Positions 47,648 through 50,294 of a stretch of DNA of 50,294 bases are shown one piece after another. The notes beneath the pieces were generated by a model. The model made no database searches and was not told the origin of the DNA. It saw only the letters and a program-made list of their open reading frames with translations. Both the position numbers and the translations under genes were made by a program. Within the stretch, counting starts at the first letter, position 1, and each line of letters begins with the position of its first letter. Source of the DNA: a virus; the IMG/VR virus record IMGVR_UViG_3300025314_000854, positions 1 through 50,294 of that record. One strand, given 5' to 3'.

Positions 47648-47902
47648 CTACTGTTCGACTTCCCTCTCACAGCGAATATATATCACATTCCCGGCCAATG
47701 TGTTCAAAACAAACGGCCTGCCGTAAGTTTCTTTTGAGTGCCGCAAATAAGCGGCGGCGGTGACGCCGGTCATCCACGTCCTGACGCAGCCCAGGCCGTC
47801 ACGCCAGTAATCGCCGTCTGTGGCGTCATAAAGCGCAACCTGCTGAAAGCTGAAGCCGCCGTGATCGATGAGGCGCATCTGGATGTGGTGAGGCTCGAGC
47901 AT
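47648..47902 (-). CDS. Small unknown protein
   Basis: An 84-residue protein between the helicase and the Gp37/Gp68 gene. Mixed alpha/beta (MRLIDHGGFSFQQVALYDATDGDYWRDGLGCVRTWMTGVTAAAYLRHS, then PFVLNTLAGNVIYIRCERE). No family recognised. Start has AAAGG upstream. Confidence 0.55.
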   Translation of the reverse strand: MLEPHHIQMRLIDHGGFSFQQVALYDATDGDYWRDGLGCVRTWMTGVTAAAYLRHSKETYGRPFVLNTLAGNVIYIRCEREVEQ

Positions 47903-47914
47903 TAGCTATCCTTT

Positions 47915-50164
47915 CTAGCGATCGCTGGCGTAATGATTCAATTCAATCGTTTTGACACAAGTGATATCGTTGGTCTCGGGATAAACAGTCAATTCCATGA
48001 CACGCGGGGACGGGCCGAATTTTTGTTTCATCACACCCAGGATCAACAAATTGTCGGTCACGCGGTAAGTCTTATTGGCGTATTCAAGCACAGTTCCGGT
48101 TGGGTTGTCGTTTTTAGGCATCCATACCGAGATCAATTTATCTGCGCTTTGCTCAAGATTTGATGTGTTATGCACAACAAACCCATTAGCAATAAAATTA
48201 TGTTCAGGCGGAATAGAAATATCATATGTTTGTTCGCGTCCATCTAATATCACTTCTTCTACCCTAACCCAAACAATATCTCCATTCAATCTTTCCGGCC
48301 AATGATTTTCCCCCATTTCTTGAGCAGCGCAAATAGCCTTAGAGTAACTTATGCCTCTCCCCTTTACCATCGCGTACCGAGCTCTCATGTGATATTTTTT
48401 TACCATCTCAATAAATTCTAATGAAATTTCTGGAGGGAGTGTCTCAGAAGATCGAAGTTTTATTTTGGATTTGCTTCTCAATGAAACAGCAATATCAAAC
48501 CGTTCTCTTGCTTTTTTTTGCTTTGTACCTAAAAATCCTACGATATTCATGAATCTCCCCACATTTTCCATTCCCGTTATATTAATTATATTCATTGGTA
48601 GAACTGTTCTTTTTCCAGGAAGTTGAATTCTACTACTTGAATGAATACCCAATCTTAATAATAAATCAACTACTTGTCGAGCCATCAAAATACTGGCCGA
48701 ACAAAACGAAATAACCGGTGAAGTTATTTTTTTGGAGGGCCGAGAATAACAACCGTCAGCAGTGTACAAACCACACAAAAAAGACGCTATAGATTCATTA
48801 GACGACTGAAATACTAATTGGGGTATTTCAGCATTATTATGTCGCTGCCCATATAGCCCAATTTTTCGTAACCAATCGATTAAAGTATTTTTCCCAGGTC
48901 CAACATTCTGCGGTCCGGTAAAATAAACTTCTATGTTCCCATCCTTAGCCACATTATATGTAGTAGATAAATTGAATTCTTCACGAACAATCCGTGCTGC
49001 AATATCACCAATTTCCTTTCTATGCCCACACGATAAAGTTGGGGTAGAACCATTAGTATACGATCCATCGCCAAGTAATAAACCCAGAATTAGAGCTCGG
49101 CTCTTATTTAATTGTTTCGCATCAATCACATCTAAACAACGAGCATAAGCTACATAATCCCCAGATTTTAGCCGATCAGCTTTTTTCCATCCCTGAGGCG
49201 TATAAAAAGGATGATTCCCGGATACACGAATAAACTTATTATCCTTTGTCAAAATCTTATAAATATCTTGAATTGCCGCTAATCTTATAGGCCAAGATTT
49301 CTGAACACAAAAATGCCAATTTTCCTGCATAGTATGTAAGTAAAGATCGCTCCCTTTTTCGTGCCATTCTCGGACAGATTTAGTATCTCCCGTTTTGGCA
49401 TTAACCAAAACAACATCTCCGGCTAAACATTCCTGCCCTTCATCCACGTGCGGAAGCCGCCACGTCCGCGACGGCGTATTGACCACCGTTCGCCCCGCCT
49501 GGCTGCCCAAAATAACGGGGCAGTGAAACGCTAACGCCAGGTCTTTAGCCTGATCGACAATCGCTATGAACTGCTCGCGCAAGGTATCACCACGCTCACG
49601 CTTGATGCGCTGCAAATAGTCAAGCACCACCAGCACAGGCTCGATCTCCTGGTAATCCACGATCCAGGCCAGCACTTCCGCGACCTCCGACATATTCAGG
49701 CGAGGCCGTCTCTCGTTGATGCAGGCGCTATGCCCCACCAGCCACCACGGCAGAGTACCACGCCGCATCGCGCCTAAAAGTAAAAGATTCCATTCGTCCT
49801 CGCTGAGCTGACCCCGCATCATCCTGTTGGAGTCAAGGCTGGTGAGCTGGGCAATATCGATGATCCCCTGCTCCTCGATAGACTGCTCCCAGGTGAAGGT
49901 AATCACGGCCTGATTCATGGCCCCCGCATCGCGCAGACGCATCGCGTGATAGCGACTGATAAAATTCATGAGTCCGCTCTTGTAGTTGCGGGTATAGCCT
50001 AACACCACAATAAGCTCACCTGGGCGCAACGGGTTTAGGACTTCGTCCAGGTCGGCGATCCCGGTCTTGATGCTCTCGCCCAGCCTGAGCTTGCGATCCT
50101 GTAAAAGCTGAACCGTGGCCTGGCTGACCATGCCGGGGTCAAAAACATTTTTCATCGTATCCAT
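47915..50164 (-). CDS. Intein-containing RecA/DnaB-like replicative helicase
   Basis: A 749-residue precursor. Extein residues 1-245 and 667-749 form a DnaB/KaiC-type RecA ATPase: GYTRNYKS (56-63) is an altered Walker A (Tyr in place of the second Gly), VLVVLDYLQ (D182) the Walker B, and VILGSQAGRTV and LEQSADKLISVWMP the later motifs. There is no N-terminal primase-binding domain. Residues 246-666 are an intein, removed by splicing to give a 328-residue helicase. Start ATG with GAGGG five bases upstream, directly after the stop of the preceding gene. Likely the phage replicative helicase. Confidence 0.88.
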   Translation of the reverse strand: MDTMKNVFDPGMVSQATVQLLQDRKLRLGESIKTGIADLDEVLNPLRPGELIVVLGYTRNYKSGLMNFISRYHAMRLRDAGAMNQAVITFTWEQSIEEQGIIDIAQLTSLDSNRMMRGQLSEDEWNLLLLGAMRRGTLPWWLVGHSACINERRPRLNMSEVAEVLAWIVDYQEIEPVLVVLDYLQRIKRERGDTLREQFIAIVDQAKDLALAFHCPVILGSQAGRTVVNTPSRTWRLPHVDEGQECLAGDVVLVNAKTGDTKSVREWHEKGSDLYLHTMQENWHFCVQKSWPIRLAAIQDIYKILTKDNKFIRVSGNHPFYTPQGWKKADRLKSGDYVAYARCLDVIDAKQLNKSRALILGLLLGDGSYTNGSTPTLSCGHRKEIGDIAARIVREEFNLSTTYNVAKDGNIEVYFTGPQNVGPGKNTLIDWLRKIGLYGQRHNNAEIPQLVFQSSNESIASFLCGLYTADGCYSRPSKKITSPVISFCSASILMARQVVDLLLRLGIHSSSRIQLPGKRTVLPMNIINITGMENVGRFMNIVGFLGTKQKKARERFDIAVSLRSKSKIKLRSSETLPPEISLEFIEMVKKYHMRARYAMVKGRGISYSKAICAAQEMGENHWPERLNGDIVWVRVEEVILDGREQTYDISIPPEHNFIANGFVVHNTSNLEQSADKLISVWMPKNDNPTGTVLEYANKTYRVTDNLLILGVMKQKFGPSPRVMELTVYPETNDITCVKTIELNHYASDR
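48167..49429 (-). mobile_element. LAGLIDADG intein in the helicase gene
   Basis: A 421-residue in-frame insertion. It begins with Cys (CLAGDVVLVN, block A) after GQE and ends in block G (HNFIANGFVVHN) before Thr of TSNLEQSADK. Block B is VSGNHPFYTP. Two LAGLIDADG motifs (LILGLLLGDGSYT and SFLCGLYTADGCYS) mark a homing endonuclease. The insertion hits the conserved motif corresponding to the DnaB IEQ-DAD loop, a known intein hotspot. The DNA is visibly more AT-rich than the exteins, a sign of recent arrival. Confidence 0.92.
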
Positions 50165-50294
50165 TTAGTCCCTCGCTCTGATTAGACACGGCTGCCCGTT
50201 GTCAAGCGTGGGCTGCGTCCAGGTTCGGTTGGGGTTCCACTTCACGATGTAATTGACTATACGCGCCCTCTGCGTGATCCCAGTCTCTAAAGCC
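50165..50294 (-). CDS. C-terminal end of an unknown gene, cut by the window edge
   Basis: An open frame enters from the right edge and ends with TAA (50165-50167), directly before the helicase ATG. The last residues read ITQRARIVNYIVKWNPNR, then TWTQPTLDNGQPCLIRARD. Adjacent stop and start indicate the same operon. Too short to identify. Confidence 0.55.
   Translation of the reverse strand, partial: ALETGITQRARIVNYIVKWNPNRTWTQPTLDNGQPCLIRARD

Noticed and set aside
1-50294. Terminal direct repeats showing a complete phage genome
   Set aside because: The two ends do not match each other, and a gene is cut at the right edge.

Overview
The window looks like part of the genome of a tailed double-stranded DNA phage (Caudoviricetes) or a closely related prophage. 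It carries large and small terminase, portal, MuF-like head protein, prohead protease with scaffold, major capsid protein, neck proteins, tail tube, tail-assembly chaperones and a 1279-residue tape measure. There is no contractile sheath and no recognisable baseplate wedge, so a long-tailed siphovirus is the best reading. I see no integrase, lysogeny repressor, tRNA, CRISPR array or clear endolysin. The host cannot be proven from this sequence. A palindromic element near 10,060 and several familiar-looking small proteins recall Chloroflexota (Anaerolineae-like) genomes, but that is only a weak inference from memory.

Layout: (1) From 50.3 down to 44.0 kb on the minus strand is a replication and DNA-modification region: the end of an unknown gene, a RecA/DnaB-like helicase split by a 421-residue LAGLIDADG intein, a Gp37/Gp68-family protein, a cytosine-5 methyltransferase, a VRR-NUC nuclease and unknown genes. 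(2) From 43.9 to 34.0 kb (minus) come terminase small and large subunits, a Tat-signal protein, portal, an HNH-AP2 homing endonuclease, several methyltransferases, the MuF-like protein, a GT4 glycosyltransferase and a sugar epimerase. (3) From 22.5 to 33.8 kb a plus-strand island interrupts the head genes. It holds a leucine-rich-repeat-like protein with near-identical 60-bp units, many small membrane and zinc-finger proteins, an ASCH protein, wlbA/wlbB/wlbC-like genes for a diamino-uronic acid, two DNA methyltransferases and a probable structured RNA. (4) From 22.3 to 0.36 kb (minus) is the late virion operon: protease/scaffold, capsid protein, a double glycosyltransferase fused to a possible virion domain, accessory structural proteins, a beta-helix protein, neck proteins, tail tube with a beta-propeller, chaperones with a +1 frameshift signal, tape measure, tail proteins and a holin-like protein. 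The left 286 bases are a G-rich tract with five-base periodicity.

How it fits together: a 130-bp control region (22.29-22.45 kb) fires divergently into the accessory island and the late operon. A dyad overlaps one -35 box, and a textbook intrinsic terminator sits in the late leader, directly before the first start codon. The sugar genes, the epimerase and the glycosyltransferases could together let the phage build and transfer a modified sugar, on the host surface or on its own virion. Five DNA methyltransferases without any recognised restriction enzyme suggest protective or regulatory methylation of phage DNA.

Limits: assignments come from reading motifs and remembered family patterns. No search, fold prediction or RNA folding was run. 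Three small genes appear frameshifted, which may be real decay or sequencing error.
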